A stretch of DNA of 64,000 nucleotides from Alentia gelatinosa (lineage: Eukaryota > Annelida > Polychaeta > Phyllodocida > Polynoidae). The stretch is taken from contig OX465581.1 of assembly GCA_950022655.1 (NCBI GenBank), forward strand, positions 33,451,300 through 33,515,299, in the 5' to 3' direction. Both the position numbers and the translations under genes were made by a program. How positions within the stretch are numbered: position 1 is the first letter of the stretch; each line of letters opens with the position of its first letter. Shown here piece by piece: positions 33,201 through 44,377 of the stretch. The notes under the pieces are model-generated. The model worked only from the letters and a program-made list of their open reading frames with translations, searched no databases and was not told the DNA's origin.

Positions 33201-36200
33201 GAAACCTATGATAGTTTAGAGTCAGAGCTCGTATCCCATCGAGTTTGAATCGCGTAGTAATTCACAAGGCGAAGCCGCGTGAATTACAAAGCGATTTAAA
33301 CGAGATGGGATCGAGCTCTGACCCTAAACTTGAATGGGTTTCTGAATTCATCTCATCCCTCACATTGACAAATTGGCTAAGGTTCGTGACATAATCCCCC
33401 ATTGGATATTTTTCCTAAATATCTAATGGGCATTGGATACGAGTTCCCAATGTCAAGTCTATGGAGAAAAAATACCAGGGGTGAGATAAAGACTTGTAAA
33501 GAAATCTAACACTATGTGATGAATTAGACCCAACATTTTGCAGCAAACTGCATTAAGAACTGAACTTCCTGGGACAGAAAGGACACTTCGATTTATCACA
33601 CATATAAAATAGGAATTAGATTACAGGTATTCGAATTGGCGGTTTTCCTTAGAGGCAAATACCACGCCGAAATGAGCGAAACCCACAGTGATGCAGAGTG
33701 ATGGTTTTGTCACATGCTTGGTTGTTTCACATTGCTCTCAAGCTTCTTTTTAGAGGCTGCCTGGTTTCGTGGAAAGAAGGGCCATGAAACATCATGCCGC
33801 GTCTATTTTGTGCTTTGACCTGAACTCAGGTCGTGTGGCTTTATATATAAAGAACTGTTGTGTTACTTGCCTACGCCAACCGGAGGTGCTGTAGCTGTAC
33901 TTACGTGCACTCAGATAGAAAGTTGGGATGTCACGACAAAAGAAAGTATATCAGAGAATCCAGTGATGAAAATTACCGTAATTATAAGCATACATATGGT
34001 CATGTACCAAAAGGCATCTATGTTTGTTAGGTAACAGGCTAATTGGACTTACCTTGCGGTGTTTAGGATTTTGCCGAGCTTTTTCTAATTCTTCCTCGAG
34101 GTAGGTTCTTACGCCGACCTTACAGTCCATTACTGACGGTGACTCAAACTCGCACAATAAGTCCTGCATCTGTATAAAAGCTGATTGGGGAGTTAAGGAG
34201 ACCTCTCCATTCAGGGTTTTCCTCATTGTCTGCTGTATCAATTCAAAGTTTTGTAATCGTGGATAAAACTCCACCTCATCTTAACGGAAAAAATGCTAAA
34301 CATTTAAATCTGTCAACATCAGAGATATATAGTATGATATATGTCAAAGATAACGCATTGTCCCTATTCTATAAAACAGCCTATATGATCAGTATTATGA
34401 ATTTGAATTTTTTTTTATTATCAAGGTAGTATCGGCTTGTTACAGACGTGTCTCTGCCACGTTTCATTAATCAGTATTATGAATTTGGGAAATATCTCCC
34501 GCTCTGAGACGCATAAATATATACCTAAAATTGCTAGAGATTAGATTCTCTTGATGCTCAGACATGGGACAGGTCCTCACGACTGTTTTCACACGTCGTA
34601 GCTGACCTTATTTTATCGCCCACGCAGTCCTGAAATAAACACAAGTACCAACATAGGTGCATACCCTATCGTCTGTAATCCACATCAACCCACTCTAGTT
34701 TCTAGTCTAATCAATCAATCTATCCTCAACTTTGCCTCGTTCACCATCATATCTATTGCTTAAAGGGATATCGTGATCTCAGAAGTTTCATGTGGCAGTA
34801 TACTATCATGTTTAGAAGTATAACTGGGACATGGCTAGAGTAGGAAATGTCGTATTCCCCTTGGTTTATTTCAGATTCACATAATGCTTATTCACATCGG
34901 ACACCTAAAACGCTCGTGTAATCATCAATAGGCTTCGTGTGCTCATTCATGTGGAGCAGAGTGTGAGGAAATCAGAAAGGATACTGTCCGAGTCTTTCTG
35001 CACGTCGCCCTTGTACTCCGGCACATAGGGCCGCAGAATGTCGGTCATCAACTTCTGTAGACATCTGTGTTCCTTAGGACAGAGTTTCTTCAAGATCGTT
35101 CCCGACTCGCCGGCGCGAAAATTACCTGAAAGTAAAAACAAAAGACACGTTAATAAAACATGGCCAACCTGGTGACACAAATCTCTTCTCTAAATCTCCA
35201 AATGGTTATTTCATCACTAAGTTATGTGTATTACTATATGCCTACTGCCATAACTAATGTAAATTCTTAAGCAGAACTGTCTTTAGAAACGTATTTTGAA
35301 CCACTACGCCACGAGTTTGGATGCGTAGTAATCGTCACGAGGCGTAGCCGAGTGAAGATACGGAGCATCCAAACGAGTGCCGGAACTATTTTCTTCTCCG
35401 CGACGTTCATTGGTCGCACCATACATAGATTCTCCGCCACTGCAATGGCAGAGAATTAACACTCTACGTAGGTGAGCGTGGCGTATTTCATTTCAACGTT
35501 AACTCAATGGCACAACCTGTACCAGGGGTGGGATAAAACACGTTGCTATATATACGGTAACTACGGTTTCGGCACAGCCGAGGAGTAATGCACGTTACGC
35601 TGCGAGTGTTGTTTGCCAAAATAATATTTAAAATGGCTCCTACGGCTTAAATAGGGTAAATATCTTGTGTTTTTGAGACATATAGTAATAAAGAAACAGT
35701 ATGCCTGTGTCTGTAAGTTTCCGGATTACTCACTCATTTCTCCGGAGGTTTAAACCTCGATCTAAAGACCTCGGTTTAAACATCCGGCGAAACGAGTTCG
35801 TAATCCGGAAACTTACAACACAGGAATCCTGTTTCTATATATTACTTCAATATTCCCTGTATGATTGGTTCTAAATCTCAAATGCAACAAATATAAAAAC
35901 ATGTTTTGGAATTCATCCAAATAGAAATGTCCCTGTTTCTATATATAACCGAGAAGGATTATCAATTCATCTTTTGGTTTCGTTTTGAAAGATCACTTCA
36001 TCGTAAAAAAGACCCCATTCTTGTATGACCGGGCATCGAACTTGCTGAACTGTGAACTATTATAGTGGTAACAAGTGTCACAATTAACACAGTTAACACG
36101 GTGAATGAGGTGTGACAGGTAACTTTTGAGTTCCCCAAGTTCACCATCGGTGCCATGTGTTAACCAACTAGTGATTCTACACTTCAAGCGATGTAGGTGA

Positions 36201-38712
36201 GTACCACGGACAGGATTTACCACCAGATGTGTAAAAAAGAACGCACTATTCAATGCACTTTCCAATTGAAGTCTAGGGGCCATCCATAAAGTACGTACGC
36301 ACTGAGGGGGGTGGGGGTGGGGGTGGGGGGGTGTACACAATTTCTGAAATTTTGCGTATGCTCCTTCTTTGTTCTATTGCGTACAAAATCAGGAGGAAGG
36401 GTGGGGGGGGGGGGATTCCAAAATTTCAGAAATTCTGCGTACATACTTTATGGATGGCCCCCTATCAAAATGCAAATACAATGCGGAAGGTCTGTGAAAC
36501 CATATCGTCTGGATGAAATGCCAGTGAATTAAGAACACATTATTATTGGAGCAGGTCTATGTGGGAATGCTTCCACATGGATGTGTAATTATTCTGTTGC
36601 ATTATTCAGAAGAATGAAACATGAACGTCACAGATGTGTCGATATTCAACACCGCATTACGACGCATAAAAGCATATCAGCACTTACCCTGGTGGCCTGC
36701 CAACTGTACCCAGGGATATTTGTGTTTCTTGAACTGCTGGATGAATGGTGACCAGTGCACCATATTCCGTATCTTGCGCCATGAGCTTTGCTGTAAAAAA
36801 TAAGGAAACATGCATTAAAAAGGAGGTCAACCAACTGGTATCTTGCTGCAATAAATAACGAGTACATGTATCATACTTTATATTGCTTGACGCAGCACAC
36901 GGGAATTCCGGGGTATCTTGTCACTATATGCATATCTATAACACGATAGGAACTCGTACCATGGATACGAATTCTGTAGTGGCTTGGTAGACTAGCACTA
37001 TGTGTACATGACGTAAAAATGAACTACCAGGTGTGTTACCTAGCGTCAAATATAAGTCTAAATTAAGCTAGAATACCCGACATCAAACATATATTTTTAT
37101 TTCGATAGCTGATTTGTGCATATGAATACTACAAATGCGGACGGTTTGATCTGACCAATATTTATGATTAGGGGAGTAGAATCTCGAATATACTAAAGAG
37201 ACCCCCCACCCCCACCCCCCCCCCCCACCCCCACCCACGCACACACACTGTTTTGAGCATGGAGAGCATATTCAGTGAAGTGTGAGGGCAGCACCCACAT
37301 TTGCAAATTTACAGTACGCGGAGTTTCGTGATAACGTGCCACTGCAGGGAAGGCACGTTAAGTCAGTCGCATTTCATTGTTACATTTATAAATGTGGAGC
37401 CTTACCATAGGCTCAAATGATCACTGTAGGCTAAAACTGCCAAAGGTTCATAGAATCAATGCACGGTTAAACCACTATTGGTCCAAGGGAGCACTGTATG
37501 CTCAAGCTGTGAGTGTAGCATTCCAACAAGGAACTCCAGGAGAAAAATACCGAACACGATCGACATGGAGTTTCATTTGGTATTTATGAACCAAGGTGGG
37601 TTGGAGAAAAAAACCACTTTAATTTGGCTTTAATGGTAAAATCCACAATATTGATCTGGATGCCTATAGCCTTTGAATACCCGATGCACACCTTTTGGTA
37701 ATAATGGAAATGCTTGAAGACCCAAACAACGACGAGGCTGTGAATGGAACGTCCTTGACCCCCTCATATGTGGGCCCTTTGTGCCTCGTATATTTCAGCA
37801 TTCTATGAATTATATGTTGTTACTAATTATATCAACACCTAAAAGTCTTATTTTAAGCAGAACAATGGGTTCTGGAAGTAATTTGAAGGTCAACCCTAAA
37901 TGCCATTTCCTTTAATTCCGCAAGGTATTTTTGGGTGTGACTTTAAAAAAAAAATCTTAATTGCCATTCGACATATACAAGTCGTTCTTCCCTGGAATAA
38001 TGGTGGGTATGTCTTGGGGCTATGAACAATGATGTTGTACGCTCGCTTTAAAAGTTTAAAGTGATCAGACCTTGGAATTAGACGTTGATATGAAGCTAAC
38101 TTCTCTGACTATTCTCTCTCTCTCTCTCTATTGATCGCATACCTTCGGATAACACTATTGGATCTTATGATAAGAAAGAAAGTGAGCAAATGAATACACA
38201 GAAATGCTGGCTATCATCCTTGTTCAAAGAACTGTGTTCTCTGGTTTGCTAAACACACTGATGACACACCACGCGGCACTTTATATAGACTGTGCATGAA
38301 TCTAGCATGGCATGGGGATAGGAAGGGAACGGAACAAATAACAAACCAGTCCACCTCCACCTATCTTTTTTAACGATTCTAGCGCACACGAGAAGTCATA
38401 CATTTCGGCGTTACTCAGCTCGCTTCTATTCAGAGGAGCGTCGTCTAACATGGGAGTCGTGAGTGTTCAAAGACACTGGGCCCCATGCCCAGATCCGGTC
38501 ACGCCATGTCCAATAGGTCGTGACGGGCGGCCACAAACCGACCCGCCTAGTGTACCATACGAGAGGTTAGGGGACGTGTGTATTATGTCTACCTCCAGCT
38601 ACATACGTAAGGAACCATGTAATCCTTCTAGAAATTTGATATGATTTACAGTGGTGCCAGCTGGTGATTTTTAAATAGTGTCAATTATCAGTCAAAACTG
38701 ATTCCTTATGAT

Positions 38713-38749
<37 letters not shown>

Positions 38750-40192
38750 CTCGTCTTCTCTGACCTTATGATTCTTTTTAATGCCAAATGTGTAAATTTA
38801 ACATTCTGTGCAGTTTATCCAGTCTTAATAGGTAAAATAGAGCAATTTACATTTGCTTGATTTACATTGGAAATGTACTGAAAAATATGGTTTCCTTCAA
38901 ATCTTTCAAAAATAAGGATGGTGACCTATGTATTCTAAAATTCATGTGTGTAGTAAAATGTATCTACTATAGTCTATAAGGCATTGACACGCCGACTGTT
39001 CGGTCGGTGAGAATCGGTGTTCTCACGTTGATGTACGCACATTTATAACCGACAAAATCGTATGGCCCTCCAGACAGAAATCGGGCATAACTATCATGGG
39101 GGTGATGAGAACTGTTGATGGATGTCGGCCTCCTATGGGTTTTACACATTTGATATACTAAAAACAATAGGTCAACATCCTCATTTTAGAAAGTATTGAA
39201 GGAAACTATGTTTTACAGTACTTTCATATGTGAATCAAATATAAATCTGATTTACGTAATGGATTAGGACGAAATGGACAAAATATAATTTACTCATTTC
39301 GTATTTAGAGTGGGTTACAATGATACACGTTTGAACAGATATTATCAATATCAAAGAGGCATAAAGTGGCACTACTGTGAAATGTAGGATATGCCTTTTA
39401 ATACAGCGATTCAAGTCAAAGTATATTAACCATTAGATTTCGTCTACGGTATAGAGTGTGATTCTGAAAGTTTCAGAATAATCTAACGTATATATGTGTT
39501 CTATACCTCATGTATGTACTTCACAATATCATGTCTAAGACCGCTAACCTTGAGGTAACGATTTAGGTTGACCTTATTGACTATGCCAAGACAGTAATCA
39601 AAAGAACCATAACCAGTGATCAAGCGGAACGTATGATAACGCTGAGACGTCAGTTCAGGCTGAATAAATTGAATTTGCTCTTAACAAAACAGTAGTACCA
39701 CAAAACAAGCAGAATACTTCAAATAATCAAGTGATAATTCAGAAACCCCCCAAACTTGGCTGACAGACAAGAGAAGAATGATAAACGGTTTCAAGCTGTC
39801 AAAGATCCCATTATCATCCACACGAAATAGCGTCAACTTGAATGTATTTGAAATGATTAAACGAGATTACTTACATCACTCAATTTGTTCAGTGACAGCG
39901 AGCTAAAGCAGAACGTTCTAGCATAGGACAAGAAGCGTTCCTTGACTGTGTTGGGACTGGGGGAACTCGTAGAGCAGTCCGAGTCCGAAGGGCTCCCCGA
40001 ACCCACGTACAGAGAGAGGGGTTCCAAGGGCCGGCTGAACCGCCGCGGGAAACTGGCCCGACGTGAGCGACTCGTCCCCGAGGAGCAGCTAGGACCGGCC
40101 GGGAAGCGGCTCTCACGGGCGGGCTCCGGCAGACAGTTTATCCGTCCCGTCTCCGGCAAGCTCGCATTCTCCATGGAGATGTCCATCGTCAT
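30028..40192 (-). CDS. IP3K: Inositol-trisphosphate 3-kinase, 8 exons, 415 aa
   Basis: Phosphorylates Ins(1,4,5)P3 to Ins(1,3,4,5)P4, ending IP3-driven calcium release. Exons in coding order: 39875-40192, 36688-36790, 34985-35125, 34053-34180, 32667-32816, 31324-31422, 31060-31131, 30028-30264. They sum to 1248 nt, all phases agree and all borders are GT-AG. Residues 1-106 are Ser/Pro/Arg-rich and unconserved. Then come [14 protein letters not shown] (109-122, calmodulin-binding region), the P-S-V-M-D-C-K-V-G substrate/ATP motif (202-210, D206 and K208), [14 protein letters not shown] (256-269), G-S-S-F-L (340-344) and the catalytic I-D-F-G-K-T-T (358-364). Orthologous to the vertebrate ITPKA/B/C group, not ITPK1; shorter than human ITPKA because of the N-terminus. 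Other upstream first exons are possible, as in vertebrates. Confidence 0.95.
30619..30656. repeat. Short dispersed repeat, also at 34427
   Basis: ATCGGCTTG...CCAGA(G)GTGT...GCCACGT after a T/A-rich run matches 34427-34464. Possibly a SINE tail; too short to classify. Confidence 0.4.
31060..31131 (-). CDS. IP3K: IP3K exon 7
   Basis: 24 codons, [11 protein letters not shown] then S-P-F-F-A-T-H-E, phase 0 on both sides; acceptor TTTCAACAG, donor GTACGC. Confidence 0.93.
31324..31422 (-). CDS. IP3K: IP3K exon 6
   Basis: 33 codons ([14 protein letters not shown]...). The acceptor at the end of TTCTTTGTCCGACAG was chosen because it keeps phase 0 and family length; an acceptor 39 bases further upstream breaks the frame. 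Confidence 0.9.
32529..32652. mobile_element. Family-A TIR module, decayed (IP3K intron)
   Basis: Inverted ends TTATCTTAGTGTGG and CCAGACTAAGATAA. Interior words CCATTGAGTATGAG and TTAAACCTATGGACG match other family-A members. No hairpin. Confidence 0.65.
32667..32816 (-). CDS. IP3K: IP3K exon 5
   Basis: 50 codons, phase 0, [10 protein letters not shown] through G-F-R-I-E-G-I-K; donor GTGAGT. Confidence 0.95.
33196..33489 (-). mobile_element. Family-A hairpin element, reverse orientation (IP3K intron)
   Basis: 294 bp, the same length as 27581-27874. Terminus GGGGTGAGATAA at right, inverted internal copy TTCATCTCATCCCT at 33347, then hairpin 33199-33342 with apex AAGGCGAAGCCGCG (33266-33279) inside GTAATTCAC/GTGAATTAC. 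Flanked by T on both sides in element orientation. Confidence 0.85.
34053..34180 (-). CDS. IP3K: IP3K exon 4
   Basis: Two bases plus 42 codons. Carries [18 protein letters not shown]. Acceptor CCCCAATCAG was chosen because it completes the split Thr codon and restores the family spacing to Q-M-x-D-L-L. Confidence 0.92.
34427..34464. repeat. Short dispersed repeat, also at 30619
   Basis: ATCGGCTTGTTACAGACGTG...TGCCACGT after a T run, same layout as 30619-30656. Confidence 0.4.
34985..35125 (-). CDS. IP3K: IP3K exon 3
   Basis: Completes the split Gly codon, then 46 codons ([13 protein letters not shown]...[11 protein letters not shown]) and one base. Donor GTATCC is weaker than the others but keeps frame. 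Confidence 0.92.
35283..35536 (-). mobile_element. Family-A hairpin element, reverse orientation (IP3K intron)
   Basis: Terminus CCAGGGGTGGGATAA at right; hairpin about 35291-35395 with arms CCACGAGTTTGGATGC and GCATCCAAACGAGTG, apex GAGGCGTAGCCGAG (35339-35352); ends TTTCTAA at left. The inverted internal terminus is not clear in this copy. Confidence 0.75.
35632..35850. mobile_element. Family-E hairpin element, copy 2 (IP3K intron)
   Basis: Homologous lead-in to 13133-13190, then a hairpin (about 35683-35850) with arms CATATAGTAATAAAGAAACA, CTGTAAGTTTCCGGATTAC and their complements. Confidence 0.7.
36276..36461. mobile_element. MITE with GGGGCCATCCATAAAGTACG ends
   Basis: Inverted ends of about 25 bp flanked by CTA on both sides (36273-36275, 36462-36464). 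The interior has G-rich runs in the same orientation plus inverted AATTTCTGAAATTTTGCGTA. The 3-bp CTA flank suggests a PIF/Harbinger-type origin. Confidence 0.8.
36688..36790 (-). CDS. IP3K: IP3K exon 2
   Basis: 34 codons plus one base; [14 protein letters not shown] and Y-P-W-V-Q-L-A-G-H; donor GTAAGT, acceptor TTTTTTACAG. Confidence 0.95.
38112..38130. repeat. (CT)n microsatellite
   Basis: Short CT run in IP3K intron 1. Confidence 0.85.
38715..38747. repeat. Poly-T tract (33 bases)
   Basis: Uninterrupted T run, flanked on both sides by CCTTATGATTCTTTT, a direct repeat (38704-38718 and 38764-38779). On the minus strand this could be a retroposed poly(A) tail, but no body is recognisable. 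Confidence 0.85.
38786..39300. mobile_element. Foldback element (IP3K intron 1)
   Basis: 38858-38962 and 39138-39250 are inverted repeats (GTTTCCTTCAA, GGATG(G/T)TGACCTAT, ATGTGT). The similarity continues outward more weakly. The centre holds CGACTGTTCGGTCGG. A fragment of the family is at 18660-18715. Confidence 0.65.
39875..40192 (-). CDS. IP3K: IP3K exon 1 (N-terminal region)
   Basis: 106 codons from ATG at 40192. GC-rich, Ser/Arg/Pro-rich, ending S-L-S-L-N-K-L-S-D before donor GTAAGT. Another in-frame Met is at residue 3. Confidence 0.8.
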
Positions 40193-40464
40193 GTTCTATC
40201 AATTGGACAGCACTGTAATGCACACATTAAATCCCACCGTTTTCCGATCGAACACCAGAGAATGACCAATTGAATGACTACAATGTGGATAATGGAATAT
40301 ACATATATGTATGTATCCTGGTGATATATGATCCACTGGCTACGTATCCATGAATGACGACCCGTGACTGTAGGTCATGTGCTCTCTCCCGACTGAGTAC
40401 GTAGCGCTCGTGTGGAAAGTCTCCTTACTCTGGCACCTCCCGCTGGCTGACTGACTGGTTGGTA

Positions 40465-40560
40465 GACTCACACCCCTGCCTCTGGCCGGCTTTTACATAA
40501 ATGGGGCGTGACGTGGGACAGGGCGCGAAGTGTGGACGACGTCACGCCACGTGCTGCGTC
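40465..40560 (-). promoter_or_regulatory. IP3K: Candidate IP3K promoter
   Basis: GC-rich sequence upstream of exon 1 with an E-box CACGTG (40548-40553), a CRE-like GACGTCAC (40538-40545), and on the minus strand TTTATGTAAAAG (about 40490-40502) as a weak TATA-like box. Transcription start not determined. Confidence 0.3.
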
Positions 40561-41398
40561 CCCGTCGCTGGTGACGCGATTTCTCCACCAGTTTTTACGC
40601 CGTGACGGGCGTAGGCGGTGTTGTGAGCGAACCGAGTGTGGCACCGTGTGCTGCGTGTGTATCCAGTGAAGATCCCCCGCTCTATGAGCGACAGCCTCCT
40701 GGTGCCTTCAGCAGCCCGCGACACAAGGCACCGACACGTCCGCCTCTCTATGGACCGACCATTATCACTCTGCTGGGTGTGAGCAATACAGGTGTTGCCG
40801 TTCAGCGCCGCCTAACGGCACACTGTCTAGTAACGCGGCCTCTCGGACAAACAACGCGAGTCCAGCGGTATTCATATAGAGACAAACGGCAATCACACCT
40901 AAAGTGTGAACGGTGGGTGTGATTGCAGGAGTGTTGTTTTTTGACAGATTAAATTGCTGGAACAAATAAGGGTATTGTATTAACGAGTCTGGGCTGTCTA
41001 AACTTTATAGTTGATGATTATCTTGGTTTGAACATGGAAAAAGATAAGCATGTTATAGCTAGACCTGCCAATGTATTACTGTGTATCCAGTTTCAGTGTT
41101 CCTGTGTTATCTAAGCTATATCTAAAGTATCATTGAGGTGATATACATGTATGATACATCAAATTGGAGCTGGAATACCATAGAATACGATGAAATCATT
41201 ATCATTTCTCTGAAAATGAGATACACGGGTATTATGAACGTATTACGCTCACATACTGATAGATCCAATGCTAAAGAATACGTTGCCAGGGGTATGTTTG
41301 GCTGCAGGCATTGTGTAACCAACCAGATAAGGTGCGACACCGCCCTGTGGAAAAAGGCCTATTGTGGGAACTATGTATATATGTACATGTACATAATG
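40561..41398. other. Intergenic, nothing recognised
   Basis: GC-rich to 40900, then AT-rich. No domain in the short frames. Confidence 0.4.
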
Positions 41399-41424
41399 TA
41401 TATATATATATATATATATATATA
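41399..41424. repeat. (TA)n microsatellite
   Basis: TA run into which the adjacent pogo-like element inserted (TA target). Confidence 0.9.
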
Positions 41425-41883
41425 CAGTAGAACCTCGCCTAACGGACACCCCGCGTCAGCGGACACTTTTGCTCGGAACGGAAATTTTCCCCTCTATTAG
41501 ATGTTTATTTTAACCCCGTGTAAGCGGACACCCCACGTAAGCGGACTGTTATTTCGGTACAAAAAGGCCTAAAACCCCTTGTAAGCGGACACCTCCGACG
41601 GACACCCTACCAAAAATAGATAAATCTGTCTTTTTTTCAGTGTTTATTAGTATATTCATAGAAAATACATTTTGTAATTCAAGGTTTAATAACTTCGGAC
41701 CCAATTAAGATATCAGAAAATGGATTTCAGATCTATTATCGCCTCTGTCTACCCTACTTATCTGTATATAACACATTTATATTGGGCTGGAGGAAACTTG
41801 AAAACCCCGCGTAAGCGGACACCCCGCGTAAGCGGACACTTTGGCTTGGAACGGAGGGTGTCCGCTTACGCGGGGTTTTACTG
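41425..41883. mobile_element. Pogo/Tigger-like MITE, copy 2
   Basis: CAGTAGAACCTCGCCTAACG at left, CGCGGGGTTTTACTG at right, TA on both sides. At least five internal copies of CCCCGCGTAAGCGGACAC or its variants cluster in the first 170 bp and last 90 bp. Homologous to 7575-7999. Confidence 0.85.
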
Positions 41884-43309
41884 TATATATATATATAAAG
41901 GGTGGCCCCAGGCGATGATACCATTTTACCGAGTCTTTCCCTATATTTTTAGGAGGGCAACAAATCACCAAGCACTTGTGGCGTTTTTCAGACTCGTCTT
42001 GGGAATTATATGGCGTCACGGGTATAAACCAAATAGAGACGTATATAAATTCGCAATCCTTTCAGCCCCTGCTATTATCTGAATGCCTAGGCCTTCCTGT
42101 TCTATTTACACCATTTTTGTTCTACACAAGAAAAAAATTCTGGAAATTAAAACAAGGATTTCATTGGAAAAGTGGAAAACTACCATCTCTGATTATAAAG
42201 CTTAATAGGTGGTATCAACGGGAGTATATTGTAAGGGATTGGTCTTAAGAGGGGAGGAAAATAGCGTAGACAAATTAAATAAGACAAAAAAAGGTGGGGT
42301 GGGGATGCAAAGGTGACCACACAACAAAGAAATGTTATTAGGCTAATTTGAATGTGTAAACTGTTTATTCAACCTAAGGCAACGATTGCACTGAAGTGAT
42401 GAATAAATTGTCTTAGCTATAAAAAAACACTTTTGATTTACATTTTGTAATCATTAGCTGTCGGAAATCTTAAGAAGTGAAAGTAAATAAGAAATTTCTA
42501 AAAGAAATGAAGAAGAGTTGCATTGGCCACGGGTTTCTTTGGACAACAACTCTAAGTTCTACACTATTTGGCACACACAGTGGATTTACTTCGGTGGGCC
42601 TTCGGAACTAAATTCTACCACACCAGATCGCAAAACTCTTTTAGGTCATCATTGTTGCAAACGGTTTATTGTTTGTGAAACCAATTAAACTCTGTGTATC
42701 ATGTTGTAATGCAGTTGCTGAACAGAAACAATCTATATAAAGTGCTGCCTCCACTAGCAGGCAACCAGCCTATAATATGCGCCAGGTCTGATCTATTGTC
42801 GTCTGTATTGACGTCACCTTGTATAACAATACTATTGTATGTCAATATTTCGTATACAGTGCATTTATTTCTCGTGTGAATATTCATAGGTTTCTATATT
42901 GATTCGACCAAATCTATATTAGCTACTGAAACGAGTGACGTAGACTTTATTGCATTACCCTTAACGGTAGGCCCCGACCTATAGTCAAGTGAGTGTTTGT
43001 TGATTTGCTTTAACGTCCAGTCAACCACAACAGATCCATTCCAGACTTTCTCAATGTTCTTTTACACCACCAGTCAGTGGGGCTGAAAGCTGGACCAATA
43101 GTGATATCAACAGCTCGCTCCTTCCTTTCTAAATCCTGGATGTGCCCCTGGTTACTAGACTTTCCTGTGTATCAATAACAGAACGGTGGTGTTGAGTCAC
43201 ATAACATCAATGTGGGGTCCGTGAGTGATACGAAGGACCAAAATACAAATTCCTGTAGCGTGGTAGCCTCAGATGACACAAGGAAACAGGGAGAACAGGA
43301 GGGTAGATA
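41884..43309. other. Intergenic, nothing firm
   Basis: No gene. GATTTGCTTTAACGTCCAG near 43010 and the following C/A-rich phrase may be a SINE remnant (a related phrase is near 11668), not provable by eye. Confidence 0.4.
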
Positions 43310-43741
43310 TACACAATATTGATTGGTTGCAGATTAAAGCGGCCGTATGCTCCGAGGAATTGACGCGTAGTAAAATCCGAGCGTATGCGAGGATGTTGCA
43401 TAGAGTCAACTCAGAGGAGCATACGACCGCTTTTATCTGAAACCAGATTAGCAACTTTAGCAAGCCGATGCTACCTTGATAATGACAACTTCCTATCACT
43501 TTTGAACCAGGTTGCTATGGTATCTCGAGGTTAACAATCGTCACCTGTGTAACAACAATCGCCGCCACTTTGGGGGAAAAAAGAAAAAACACTATTTTTC
43601 CGTACGCACTATTTTTCTGTATGCGCCCCCGGAGCATACAACATATACATATATACATATATATATATATCCTTATAAGTCGGGTATGTCCATACACATC
43701 CCCTATGTGTTTTCTATGGGCACTTTGTATGAGGTAGATAA
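43310..43741 (-). mobile_element. Family-C hairpin element, copy 1
   Basis: Terminus TTATCTACCTCATACAAAGT (reverse strand, from 43741), then TGTATGCTCCGGGGGCGCA, and hairpin at 43311-43450 with arms AAAGCGG(C/T)CGTATGCTCC and the word GTTGACTCTATG. Homologous to 62685-62999. Contains an (AT)n run at 43641-43670. Confidence 0.8.
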
Positions 43742-43906
43742 TAAGGTGAAAATACCTAAAATCATACTTTGAGGATGTATGACGGGGTGAACTTTCAGAA
43801 AATAAAGAGAGGAAATACAGGGGAGATGACTACCACACATAAAATCGTTCAGTGAAGAGGGACAAGAAGAATGGACAACGACGTGAGTATTATGGTGTAA
43901 GGTTGG

Positions 43907-44158
43907 AAGGAGGGAGGGAAGGAGGGGGGAAGGAGGGAGGGAGGGAGGGAGGGAGGGAGGGAGGGAGGGAGGGAGGGAGGGAGGGAGGGAGGGAGGGAGG
44001 GAGGGAGGGAGGGAGGGAGGGAGGGAGGGAGGGAGGGAGGGAGGGAGGGAGGGAGGGAGGGAGGGAGGGAGGGAAGGAGGGAGGGAGGGAAGGAGGGAGG
44101 GAAGGAGGGAGGGAGGGAGGGAGGGAGGGAGGGAGGGAGGGAGGGAGGGAGGGAGGGA
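43907..44158. repeat. (GGGA)n tract, ~250 bp
   Basis: Nearly pure GGGA repeats with a few GGAA and GGGGG variants; long frames on either strand across it are artefacts. Every four units fit a G-quadruplex pattern. Confidence 0.97.
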
Positions 44159-44377
44159 TCATACAATCAGACCCTTTCAAGTAAATGGAGAATTCCACTC
44201 GGTGTAGCTTTCCAAACTTAAGTGCCTGATTATCTCAGGCATGAAAGTGAGAGCATGGCTAAGAATGGAATCTTGAGGGGAAAAAGACAATGCAATACAT
44301 CACGCTGGGGTAGGACCCGTAAGACATGGGGGATGGGATGGAGGTATAGGATGAGCGCAGGGTGGTGGAGAAGAATA

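Noticed and set aside
43849..44198. Three frames of 100-110 codons on both strands across the GGGA tract
   Set aside because: Pure translation of a tetranucleotide repeat.
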